In this document: positions 18,811 through 25,822 of the stretch, piece by piece
How the letters are laid out: every line of letters starts with the position of its first letter
How positions within the stretch are numbered: position 1 is the first letter of the stretch
NCBI GenBank assembly: GCA_009833045.1
Contig: WUUP01000005.1
Coordinates: forward strand, 186,001 to 250,000
DNA from: Saprospirales bacterium GYS_P2D
GTDB taxonomy: Bacteria; Bacteroidota; Bacteroidia; Chitinophagales; Saprospiraceae
DNA length: 64,000 nucleotides
Direction of reading: 5' to 3'
Made by a program: the position numbers and the translations under genes
The notes under the pieces: model-generated
The model's input: only the letters and a program-made list of their open reading frames with translations
The model's database searches: none
What the model was told of the DNA's origin: nothing

Positions 18811-19185
18811 ATGGAAGACTGGCAGTTAGACTTCGAATGGTTACGAGTGAGACATTTTGTCAAGGATAGATTCAATAGAAGTGATCTACCCTCGGTCAAC
18901 TCCATGTTATATCTCATCGGCATACAAGAAGCTAATCTCAATCAACGAAAATATACCAAAGAAGAAAAGCAGGACCTCATGCATGTAGCGACCTGTCATC
19001 TACTGTCAATAGAAGGTTTCTTTGAGTATATAGGAAATGATGAAGATGGCTGGCCACACTTCAAACAGGTGCGAGTGCTGCCTGTAGAAGGGCTGGCGGC
19101 ACAGGAGCAATTTTTAAAAGAGTGCATTATCAAGTATTTCAAAACATATATACAAGAAGATCAAGTAGTAGATCATGAAGCATAG
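18811..19185 (+). CDS. Conserved small protein of unknown function
   Basis: I do not recognise the family. The 124-residue protein has no signal peptide or membrane segment, is rich in charged and aromatic residues, and contains helical stretches (LRVRHFVKDRF, NMLYLIGIQEANL-like, FLKECIIKYFKTYI). It lies 31 bases after the permease gene, and its last 11 bases overlap the start of the cyclophilin gene. This supports a real translated gene in the same transcript. A cytosolic accessory or regulatory protein is possible, but no function can be assigned. Confidence 0.65.
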   Translation: MEDWQLDFEWLRVRHFVKDRFNRSDLPSVNSMLYLIGIQEANLNQRKYTKEEKQDLMHVATCHLLSIEGFFEYIGNDEDGWPHFKQVRVLPVEGLAAQEQFLKECIIKYFKTYIQEDQVVDHEA

Positions 19186-19822
19186 CATATTTATTTCGGT
19201 AATAGTGGCGATGATGATCTCGTCATGTGGCAATGAAAAAACTCGTATGGCTGTTATCGAGACTGCCTATGGTGATATGACGGTAGAACTGTATAACTCT
19301 ACACCGATACATAGAGATAATTTTGTCAAGCTCGTCAATGAGGGTTTTTATAAGGACTTATTGTTTCATCGGGTGATCAATGGATTCATGATACAGGGAG
19401 GAGATCCTCAGAGTAAAAATGCCGCTCCAGGTCAGCGTCTCGGTAGTGGTGGTCCCGGCTATACGATCCCTGCGGAGATCGGAGCGCCCCATTACAAAGG
19501 AACATTGGCTGCAGCCCGCACAGGTGGTCCGTCCAATCCTGAAAAGAGATCCAGTGGATCACAGTTTTACATAGTACATGGTACTGCTCAGACTGCCGCT
19601 GCTCTCAATCGTATGGCTCAGCAAAAAGGAATCGCCTATAATGAAGCGCAAATCGCTAAGTATACTGAAGTAGGCGGGACTCCAGCTCTCGACAATGACT
19701 ATACGGTCTATGGAGAAGTAATCAAAGGACTCGAAGTGATCGACAAAATCGCAGCTGTACAAAAAGACGGCAGTGACAGACCCCTCGAGGATGTCAAGAT
19801 GAACATCCGTATGATTAACTAA
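19175..19822 (+). CDS. Peptidyl-prolyl cis-trans isomerase, cyclophilin-type lipoprotein
   Basis: The 215-residue protein has a lipoprotein signal (MMISSC, acylated Cys about 18). The cyclophilin domain covers nearly all the rest: FHRVINGFMIQGGDPQ, the GSGGPGY loop, and the KRSSGSQFYIVHG region with the Gln/Phe of the active site. It should speed prolyl isomerisation during folding of envelope proteins. An insertion containing an NRMAQQKGIAYNEAQ helix lies before the last strand. It overlaps the preceding gene by 11 bases and is followed 20 bases later by a second cyclophilin with an extra domain. Confidence 0.92.
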   Translation: MKHSIFISVIVAMMISSCGNEKTRMAVIETAYGDMTVELYNSTPIHRDNFVKLVNEGFYKDLLFHRVINGFMIQGGDPQSKNAAPGQRLGSGGPGYTIPAEIGAPHYKGTLAAARTGGPSNPEKRSSGSQFYIVHGTAQTAAALNRMAQQKGIAYNEAQIAKYTEVGGTPALDNDYTVYGEVIKGLEVIDKIAAVQKDGSDRPLEDVKMNIRMIN

Positions 19823-19842
19823 TCCAAATAAACGAAAGAGAT

Positions 19843-20733
19843 ATGATACAAAAGATAAGTATAGCCGTACTGGCAGTGATATTCCTGAGCTCATGCTCTA
19901 AGCGGACATTGGAGTTCATGATCGATGCACCGGAGTCTCCTATGGCACCTACTGAGATTACCTTTACTGATCAGTCAGAGGGATTTGAAGAGGTTTGGTG
20001 GACATTTGGTGATGGAGCGGAGTCTACCGACAGCATAGCTACACATAAGTATTATCTCTCTGGTAGATATCCGGTGACACTCACAGGCCGTAAGGGTAAG
20101 AAGACAAAGTCACTATCTAAAGAAGTAGTCATCAGCGCTCCTGACAAGTGTCTCGTAGAGATCGAGACTAACTATGGGAATATGTTAGTGCAGCTATATG
20201 ATGATACACCTCTTCATAGAGATAATTTCCTGAAGCTCGCCGAAGAGGGATTTTACGATAGCTTGTTATTCCATAGAGTGATCAATGGCTTCATGATACA
20301 GGGTGGTGATCCACAGAGTAAAGGAGCAGCACCAAATGTCTCTCTGGGCTCTGGAGGACCGGGCTATCAGATAGACGCTGAGTTTTTACCCAATCATGCA
20401 CATATCAAAGGTGCGCTATCAGCGGCACGAATGGGTGATGCTGTCAACCCTCAGAAAAGATCTTCTGGATCACAGTTTTATATAGTCCATGGTAGGGCGG
20501 TCAGAGAGGGAGATCTGAAGAATATGGAGTATCAGCTGGAGATAGATTACCCTGAGGAAGTCGAAAAGAAGTATTTAGAATTTGGTGGGACGCCTTTTCT
20601 TGATCAAAATTACACAGTGTTCGGCCAAGTACTGGAGGGGCTCGAGGTCATAGACGCTATCGCAGCCGTCAAGACTAATCGATCCGATAGACCGATGGAG
20701 GATGTCTACATGATAGTCAGAGTGATCAAATAA
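19843..20733 (+). CDS. PKD-domain plus cyclophilin peptidyl-prolyl isomerase lipoprotein
   Basis: The 296-residue lipoprotein has a lipobox at about 17-20 (LSSC). Residues about 30-105 form a PKD-like beta sandwich (TFTDQSEGFEEVWWTFGDG, HKYYLSGRYPVTL). The cyclophilin domain occupies about 108-296, with FHRVINGFMIQGGDPQ and KRSSGSQFYIVHG. The residues after the acylated Cys are basic (SKRT), which suggests a periplasm-facing lipoprotein. The catalytic domain is a close paralogue of the preceding gene, so a tandem duplication followed by domain gain is likely. The PKD domain may tether the isomerase to a polymer or partner protein. Confidence 0.9.
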   Translation: MIQKISIAVLAVIFLSSCSKRTLEFMIDAPESPMAPTEITFTDQSEGFEEVWWTFGDGAESTDSIATHKYYLSGRYPVTLTGRKGKKTKSLSKEVVISAPDKCLVEIETNYGNMLVQLYDDTPLHRDNFLKLAEEGFYDSLLFHRVINGFMIQGGDPQSKGAAPNVSLGSGGPGYQIDAEFLPNHAHIKGALSAARMGDAVNPQKRSSGSQFYIVHGRAVREGDLKNMEYQLEIDYPEEVEKKYLEFGGTPFLDQNYTVFGQVLEGLEVIDAIAAVKTNRSDRPMEDVYMIVRVIK

Positions 20734-20745
20734 ACAAAAAGCCAG

Positions 20746-21480
20746 ATGTCAGAATTATTAGGAATAGATGTAGGAGGTACAGGGATCAAGGCCGCTATGG
20801 TCGATAGCCTAAAGGGAGAATTCATCACGGAGAAGATAAAATATCCTACGCCCCAGCCTTCGACACCCGACAATGTAAGTGAAGTGCTAAATCAATTAGT
20901 CGATGATTTTGGCTATCGTGGCAAGAAAATCGGATGTGGGTTTCCGTCTATTATCAAAGACAATGTAGTCCACTCAGCGTCCAATATCGATGACTCATGG
21001 ATCGGTGTAGATCTGGGAGCATACTTTCAGGAGAATGTAGGAAGCGAAGTAGTTGTTGTCAATGATGCAGATGCGGCAGGCGTAGCGGAGATGCAGTTTG
21101 GCAAAGGGCGTGGTCAGTCAGGGACAGTACTCATGCTCACGCTGGGTACAGGTATCGGCTCCGGCCTCTTCAGAGATGGTATCTTAGTGCCTAATACGGA
21201 ACTCGGACATCTGACCTATAAAGACTCTATCTGGGAGCGATATGCGTCCAATGGGGCTCGAAAAAAGAAACATCTTAGCTGGAAAGCTTGGGGGAAAATG
21301 CTCAATAAGTACATCAATCATGTGCATTTCTTGTTCAGTCCTGACCTGATCATATTAGGTGGAGGTGTAAGCAAGAAGTATGAAATATTTGAAGAATATA
21401 TTGATCTGACAGATATCGTCACACCTGCTGAGATGCAAAACAACGCAGGGATTATTGGTGCGGCTATGATGGCACTGTAG
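20746..21480 (+). CDS. ppgK: ROK-family kinase, polyphosphate-glucokinase-like
   Basis: The 244-residue cytosolic protein has the ASKHA fold: phosphate-1 motif GIDVGGTGIKAA at about 5-16, NDADAAGVAEMQFGKG for the sugar/catalytic region, GTGIGSGLFRDG, and ELGHL. The spacing and short length match polyphosphate glucokinases (PpgK), which phosphorylate glucose using polyphosphate and/or ATP. The typical ROK zinc motif is absent, as expected for PpgK. It starts 12 bases after the cyclophilin gene and closes the plus-strand gene set. Polyphosphate use rather than ATP is inferred from family resemblance only. Confidence 0.82.
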   Translation: MSELLGIDVGGTGIKAAMVDSLKGEFITEKIKYPTPQPSTPDNVSEVLNQLVDDFGYRGKKIGCGFPSIIKDNVVHSASNIDDSWIGVDLGAYFQENVGSEVVVVNDADAAGVAEMQFGKGRGQSGTVLMLTLGTGIGSGLFRDGILVPNTELGHLTYKDSIWERYASNGARKKKHLSWKAWGKMLNKYINHVHFLFSPDLIILGGGVSKKYEIFEEYIDLTDIVTPAEMQNNAGIIGAAMMAL

Positions 21481-21511
21481 CAATATTGTTATAGTTTCGT
21501 GCTTAATTCAG

Positions 21512-21663
21512 ACTGTCATCTCGACCGTCGGGAGAGATACTTTGACATACAGAGGCATGCGCCATAGACCTTTCAAGCCTACCCTGAGCTGAATCATTTA
21601 TGTGTTGGCTTGAGTCTCCTACCTCCGACGTTTAAATATTTCTCACTGGCGTTCGAAATGACA
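21512..21663 (+). repeat. Dispersed repeat, copy 1
   Basis: The ~152-base unit begins CTGTCATCTCGACCGTCGGG and ends with TTTCTCACTGGCGTTCGAAATGACA (split: TTTCTCACTGGCG then TTCGAAATGACA). The ends are imperfect inverted repeats (TGTCATCTCGAC against GTTCGAAATGACA). Copy 2 shares GGGAGAGATACTTTGACATA, CATACGCCAT-like and TTTCTCACTGG blocks with gaps between them. It does not encode a protein. The structure suggests a small non-autonomous mobile element or a structured intergenic repeat family. Confidence 0.7.
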
Positions 21664-21696
21664 AGAAAAATCAAGTGTAGTATCTCTTTTACTTTG

Positions 21697-21850
21697 CTGT
21701 CCTCTCGACCATCGGGAGAGATACTTTGACATACGGAGAGCATACGCCATGCAGCTGTGAAACCCCACATTGAGCTAAATCATCATTCATTGGCGCTATT
21801 TGCCTCCAACCTCCGAAGGGAGAGATTTCTCACTGGAGTTCAAAAATGAC
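21697..21850 (+). repeat. Dispersed repeat, copy 2
   Basis: This is a second ~154-base copy, in the same orientation and 34 bases after copy 1. It begins CTGTCCTCTCGACCATCGGG and ends TTTCTCACTGGAG-TTCAAAAATGACA. Conserved blocks alternate with diverged middle sequence, so the pair is old or maintained for structure rather than newly duplicated. Confidence 0.7.
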
Positions 21851-21938
21851 ATAACTTACCATACTCTTATCAAAGAACCACAGTAGCGATAGAAATGATG
21901 ATGGACTGTAGGCCATCATAACACAACTTTATCCAATC

Positions 21939-21975
21939 AAAAAAGGCTGTTTCGAATACTCGAAGACAGCCTCTC
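21939..21975 (-). terminator. Intrinsic terminator of the TPR gene
   Basis: Stem AGGCTGT (21944-21950) pairs with ACAGCCT (21966-21972) and continues with TTCGA/TCGAA around a 4-base loop with one bulged base. Read on the minus strand a T-run follows. It lies about 30 bases after the stop at 22004. Confidence 0.88.
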
Positions 21976-22003
21976 AGTTCTGGTTATTGAATTGAGTTTT
22001 ATT

Positions 22004-23413
22004 TTAGTTTTTCGTTGGATCAAAGTATGATATGATAGAAAGGATCTGCTTGTTTTGACTGATCTGTGGACTCACTTCGTGTAGTACTGTATGCTCATCA
22101 AATGACTCCTCCAGTGCTTCCTCCAGTAGATTAAATCCTACTCGACTCTGTCCTGCTAATATATGCGCACATGCCTTGAGATACAGCAGCTTATAGCTGA
22201 AGGTATACTTGTCAGCCCGTTTAGCGACTTTGAGTGCTTTGTTATAGTCCTTGAGCTCTATCAAGAACATAATGTAGTCTTCCCAATAGGTGGAAATCTC
22301 AAATCCGTTCTCAGCTGCTTTTTTGAAGTAGTATTTCGCCTTAGCGGTATGGCTGAGGCGCTGATACGCTTGACCTAATGTGTGGAAGTATTCTTCTACG
22401 GCATCTTCGAGAGTGATGGCTTTACGGAGTACTTTGACGGCACTGTTATAGTCTTCGTCATACATGTAACACTTAGCCAATAGGTAATAGGCCTCGTCAC
22501 TGTAAGAGTCTATCTCTATAGCTTCAAATAATGATCGCTTAGCTTTATCAATTTGATTGAGTGCAAATTCGCAATTAGCCATACTCATGAGAATGTCGAA
22601 CTCTGGCCCAAAGTTGTCAATAGCTTCTCGATAGATATCAAGTGCTACATCATACTTTTTCAGTTCACAGCAGTACTCAGCACAATCCATATATCCAGGC
22701 TCAAAGCTTGGATCGATGATGAAACTATACTCGAGTGCGTCTATAGCTTTTTGGTATTCTCCTACGCATCCATAGGCGCTACCGAGATTATACCATGCTA
22801 AGTGATTGTATGGGTGATTATCGACTATGACCTTGTGCAGTAGTATGCTCTCTTCATAATGCTTGCTTTGATCTACGCTGGCATTCATCAGGAGTAGGGC
22901 TTCTTCATGATTAGGATTGATTATCAGGGCTTGTTTCAGACATTGAAACATCTGGTCAAACTCCTGAACACTCTCATAAAAGAATGCCTCGGTGACATAT
23001 ACATCTTGTAGGTCAGACTTATTACATTGTGATTTGACGTCTTGGATGAGGGCCAGTGCTTCGCTATATCTCTTTTGGAGGATATATACATTGGCTTTGA
23101 GTAGCTGTAGCTCTATCTCAAATGGTGAGATTAGCTCAGCTGCATCCAGCGTTTTCAGGGCGCTACGCAGCATACCTTTTTTGATCAGTATGCGTGCTTT
23201 GAGATTAAGAAAGTCAGATCTGTATTCGTATTGTCTTATAGCTTTTTCGATAGCATCGAGTGCTCTATCGAGCTCTTGTTCATTCTCATAAAACGAGATG
23301 ATATCGTGGTACTCCTTATCGTCGAGATATATACTCTTACCTTGATCTAACTGTTGCTCATACTCACTTATTAGGCTCAATAATGTCGGAGACAATTTGA
23401 TTCTACTATCCAT
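22004..23413 (-). CDS. Tetratricopeptide-repeat protein
   Basis: The 469-residue protein has no signal peptide. Roughly eleven TPR units run from about residue 35 to the end. Clear examples are HLAWYNLGSAYGCVGEYQKA, DEAYYLLAKCYMYDEDYNSA and EYFHTLGQAYQRLSHTAKAK, each followed by the usual Ala/Pro at the helix turn. TPR arrays form protein-binding superhelices; the partner is unknown. The gene stands alone: a 275-base gap lies upstream and its own terminator downstream. Confidence 0.88.
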   Translation of the reverse strand: MDSRIKLSPTLLSLISEYEQQLDQGKSIYLDDKEYHDIISFYENEQELDRALDAIEKAIRQYEYRSDFLNLKARILIKKGMLRSALKTLDAAELISPFEIELQLLKANVYILQKRYSEALALIQDVKSQCNKSDLQDVYVTEAFFYESVQEFDQMFQCLKQALIINPNHEEALLLMNASVDQSKHYEESILLHKVIVDNHPYNHLAWYNLGSAYGCVGEYQKAIDALEYSFIIDPSFEPGYMDCAEYCCELKKYDVALDIYREAIDNFGPEFDILMSMANCEFALNQIDKAKRSLFEAIEIDSYSDEAYYLLAKCYMYDEDYNSAVKVLRKAITLEDAVEEYFHTLGQAYQRLSHTAKAKYYFKKAAENGFEISTYWEDYIMFLIELKDYNKALKVAKRADKYTFSYKLLYLKACAHILAGQSRVGFNLLEEALEESFDEHTVLHEVSPQISQNKQILSIISYFDPTKN

Positions 23414-23688
23414 GCTTCTCTATGTAAGGGATTATATCTGAGGCGAAGATAACTAAATCAAAGGCTTTCAAAATTATCTACCAATGTTTTTTTCCACATT
23501 TAGCGAAATACCCTTACGTATTAAAAAGTCTCATATATTCTTGATAAACAATAAAATATATATGATGGTAAATTTGTATTTGAATTATAATTTTGACTAA
23601 AGCCTTAAGGCTCACGACAAAATATATGACTTAAAATCCTGATAAGTGTGAACAAATAAATTGAATTCTATGTCTGTGTATTCCGCTC

Positions 23689-24126
23689 TTACGACTTCCT
23701 TTTGGATCGCATTTTGCGAAAAAGATCTTTTCTGAATTCATGGTCCAGTGACAATAGTCGGACTACCTTTTCTGCTCCCAGTATTTCTGACATTTGGGTC
23801 GTATATTCTTTGAGGAGATCAGCATCCTGTTGTTCGAGACTGACTAATTGATTTAAAAGCTCTTCGGCATTCGAGATCGTGCTTTGGCTGGCGATTTGTT
23901 CTTTTAATTTTCGCTCTGCATCACGAGCATCACGTACTTTTTTGTCAAACTCATTGAATACTGGCCAAAAGACCTGTGCCTCACTGGGAGTGATCTCGAG
24001 ACGCTCTGTGATATAGGCGATCCGGAGGGCCTCGATACGTTCATGATCTTCACCTTGTTGTGCTGTGGCCAGCTGAGTAGATAAAATAAGGAAAGTGACT
24101 GCTGCTACTATCGTTTTCATGCTCAT
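23689..24126 (-). CDS. Spy/CpxP-like small periplasmic protein of the sigma operon
   Basis: The 145-residue protein has a signal peptide (about 1-22, ending ATAQ). The mature part is almost all helical and highly charged, with the segment LRIAYITERLEITPSEAQVFWPVFNEF. This resembles the LTxxQ-type sensor/chaperone proteins often placed after sigma/anti-sigma pairs in Bacteroidota. It may sense envelope stress or damp the response. The gene begins 2 bases after the anti-sigma stop. Confidence 0.72.
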   Translation of the reverse strand: MSMKTIVAAVTFLILSTQLATAQQGEDHERIEALRIAYITERLEITPSEAQVFWPVFNEFDKKVRDARDAERKLKEQIASQSTISNAEELLNQLVSLEQQDADLLKEYTTQMSEILGAEKVVRLLSLDHEFRKDLFRKMRSKRKS

Positions 24127-24128
24127 GA

Positions 24129-24605
24129 TTAGTTTTCGTTGTTTATGTCGTTATAAAAGCTGCTGATATCCATTTCATTGATATTGTCAGATAGATATTC
24201 AGCGATGTCGTTTTCATCGATTTCATTCAGTATGCCATCTATATAGTCGTCAGAAAACTCTACCATTTCTTCGGTGGCGACTTCTTCCATATCGTAATAC
24301 TCGAATGGATCAACATAAAGATCTGTACTGATACTTGGCTCTTGTCGCATCATCCAAATACTGGCGACGAGGATACAGAGACCTGCGGCTATCGCACTCA
24401 TATAGCGAGTAGCCGAGAGTGTGATGATCCTGCCCTTTGGCTGAGCCACACTATCTACCGTCCGACTTAGTATGCTCGCCTCGAGACTGCTGAAGTAACC
24501 TTCTGGCAGCTCAGGCTGACGAGTGCTGGGGCGGAGATCTGCGAGTGGTGACTCGAGTTCTCTTAGTTCATTCAGTATGTCATTGTTGTATGGCTTCTGT
24601 TCCAT
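24129..24605 (-). CDS. Putative anti-sigma factor, single-pass membrane protein
   Basis: The 158-residue protein has a cytosolic N-terminal half (1-66) with helical segments, one membrane helix at about 67-86 (SAIAAGLCILVASIWMM) and a very acidic C-terminal half (EVATEEMVEFSDDYIDGILNEIDEND). It overlaps the sigma-factor gene by 26 bases, which is the usual arrangement for an ECF sigma and its cognate inhibitor. No zinc-binding anti-sigma motif is visible, so the call rests on topology and position. Confidence 0.72.
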   Translation of the reverse strand: MEQKPYNNDILNELRELESPLADLRPSTRQPELPEGYFSSLEASILSRTVDSVAQPKGRIITLSATRYMSAIAAGLCILVASIWMMRQEPSISTDLYVDPFEYYDMEEVATEEMVEFSDDYIDGILNEIDENDIAEYLSDNINEMDISSFYNDINNEN

Positions 24606-25152
24606 GTTCTTGTATATACTGTTCTATTTTTTTGACAGCGTGATGATATGAGGCCTTCAGAGCTCCCTCTGAGGTCTCCAGCACTTCTGCCATTTTACTA
24701 TATCTCATCTCCTGATAGTATCTCAGGTTAAATACGATTTTTTGTTTCTCAGGGAGCAGATTCACTGCTCGACTCAGTACTTCTTCTATGTGCTTAGCTC
24801 CCAGTCCCTCAGTTGACGTAGTCTGACTGTGATAAGACTGCGCCTCAGATAGATCAGAAGTCTTATACCTTTTACTCTTACGGATATGACCGAGCGTTTC
24901 ATTGACCGCTATCCGGTATATCCAGGTATACAGAGAGGACTCTTTGTTGAATCCATCAATGTGTCTATACAGCTTGATGAATATCTCCTGCACTACATCA
25001 TCTGCCTCACTGTGCTGATCGAGCATCCGACGTACAGTCCAGTAGATCCGCTCCTGATAGCTGCGTACCAGAAGCCTGAAGCCCTGCTCTCGAGTCGCCT
25101 TCTGCTCTAATAGACCGAATATTTCAGCGTCGTTGTTACTCTGCTCGTTCAA
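24580..25152 (-). CDS. ECF-type RNA polymerase sigma factor
   Basis: The 190-residue protein has sigma region 2 at about 25-95 (HSEADDVVQEIFIKLYRHIDGF, TWIYRIAVNETLGHIRKSKR) and region 4 at about 125-180 (LLPEKQKIVFNLRYYQEMRYSKMAEVLETSEGALKASYHHAVKKIE). It directs RNA polymerase to a small regulon. It is the first gene of a three-gene operon with an overlapping putative anti-sigma gene and a Spy-like gene, so membrane- or envelope-derived control is likely. Confidence 0.93.
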   Translation of the reverse strand: MNEQSNNDAEIFGLLEQKATREQGFRLLVRSYQERIYWTVRRMLDQHSEADDVVQEIFIKLYRHIDGFNKESSLYTWIYRIAVNETLGHIRKSKRYKTSDLSEAQSYHSQTTSTEGLGAKHIEEVLSRAVNLLPEKQKIVFNLRYYQEMRYSKMAEVLETSEGALKASYHHAVKKIEQYIQEHGTEAIQQ

Positions 25153-25255
25153 GTAGTATAGTTTACATTGATTAGATGCATGGTGAGAAAATAGGTTTAA
25201 TGCTGTTTTTAGCTTTTATGTATTTTAATTTAGCGCTTTAATATTAATCACATCT

Positions 25256-25822
25256 ATGTTTCGATGGATCTGCAAGACGATATTTCATCTCATCGGGTGG
25301 CGAGTAGAGGGGCACTATCCGAGCGATATCAAGAGGAAAGTACTGATAGTAGCACCTCATACCTCATCATGGGATGTGCCTTTAGGGCTTTTAGTCAAGG
25401 TATGGCTGGATATGGATCTTCAGTTTTATGTCAAAGAAGAAATGTTCAAAGGTATCCTTGGTCCGGTCCTCAGAGCATTCAGTGCAGTGCCGCTGGATCG
25501 TAGCGGTAATACTAATTTTGTCCAGAGCGTAGTACGAGATATCCGGCAGAGCGATAGCCGTACTATCCTCATCACCCCAGAGGGGACTCGAAGAAAGGTG
25601 GACAAATTCAGGACAGGATTTTATCATATAGCGGATGGAGCTGGAGTACCGATAGTACCGATATCATTTGATGCGGGTCGCAAGGTGGTGAAGTTTCATG
25701 AGCTGATCTATACACATGGAGATGCGGAGCGTGAGATTCCTCAGATCGAGCAGATATTCAGAGGTATCCAGGGGCTTAAGGCCGAATATAGTATGGACAA
25801 GAAAATAGCTGAAAATGTCTGA
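25256..25822 (+). CDS. PlsC-like acyltransferase (1-acyl-glycerol-3-phosphate acyltransferase family)
   Basis: The 188-residue protein has the acyltransferase HX4D motif at H35-D40 (APHTSSWD), the second block PLDRSG and the phosphate-binding block TPEGTRRK. It is shorter than full PlsC enzymes and probably membrane-associated by an amphipathic N-terminus (MFRWICKTIFHLIGW). Such proteins transfer acyl groups to lysophospholipids or related lipids; the exact acceptor is uncertain. The stop overlaps the start of ligA by 8 bases. Confidence 0.85.
   Translation: MFRWICKTIFHLIGWRVEGHYPSDIKRKVLIVAPHTSSWDVPLGLLVKVWLDMDLQFYVKEEMFKGILGPVLRAFSAVPLDRSGNTNFVQSVVRDIRQSDSRTILITPEGTRRKVDKFRTGFYHIADGAGVPIVPISFDAGRKVVKFHELIYTHGDAEREIPQIEQIFRGIQGLKAEYSMDKKIAENV

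Larger units (their letters stand above)
21481..22003. other. Non-coding region with two dispersed-repeat copies
   Basis: This 523-base gap lies between convergent genes. It contains no supportable gene. It is filled by two diverged copies of one repeat (21512-21663 and 21697-21850) and, at its right end, the terminator of the TPR gene. Confidence 0.75.

Noticed and set aside
21512-21850. CRISPR array or tandem repeat
   Set aside because: There are only two units of ~150 bases with diverged interiors, and no short regular repeat-spacer pattern or cas gene.
24580-25152. ECF sigma operon as regulator of the SusCD genes
   Set aside because: It lies about 12 kb away, and its anti-sigma factor lacks the FecR-type domain that couples to TonB-dependent transporters.
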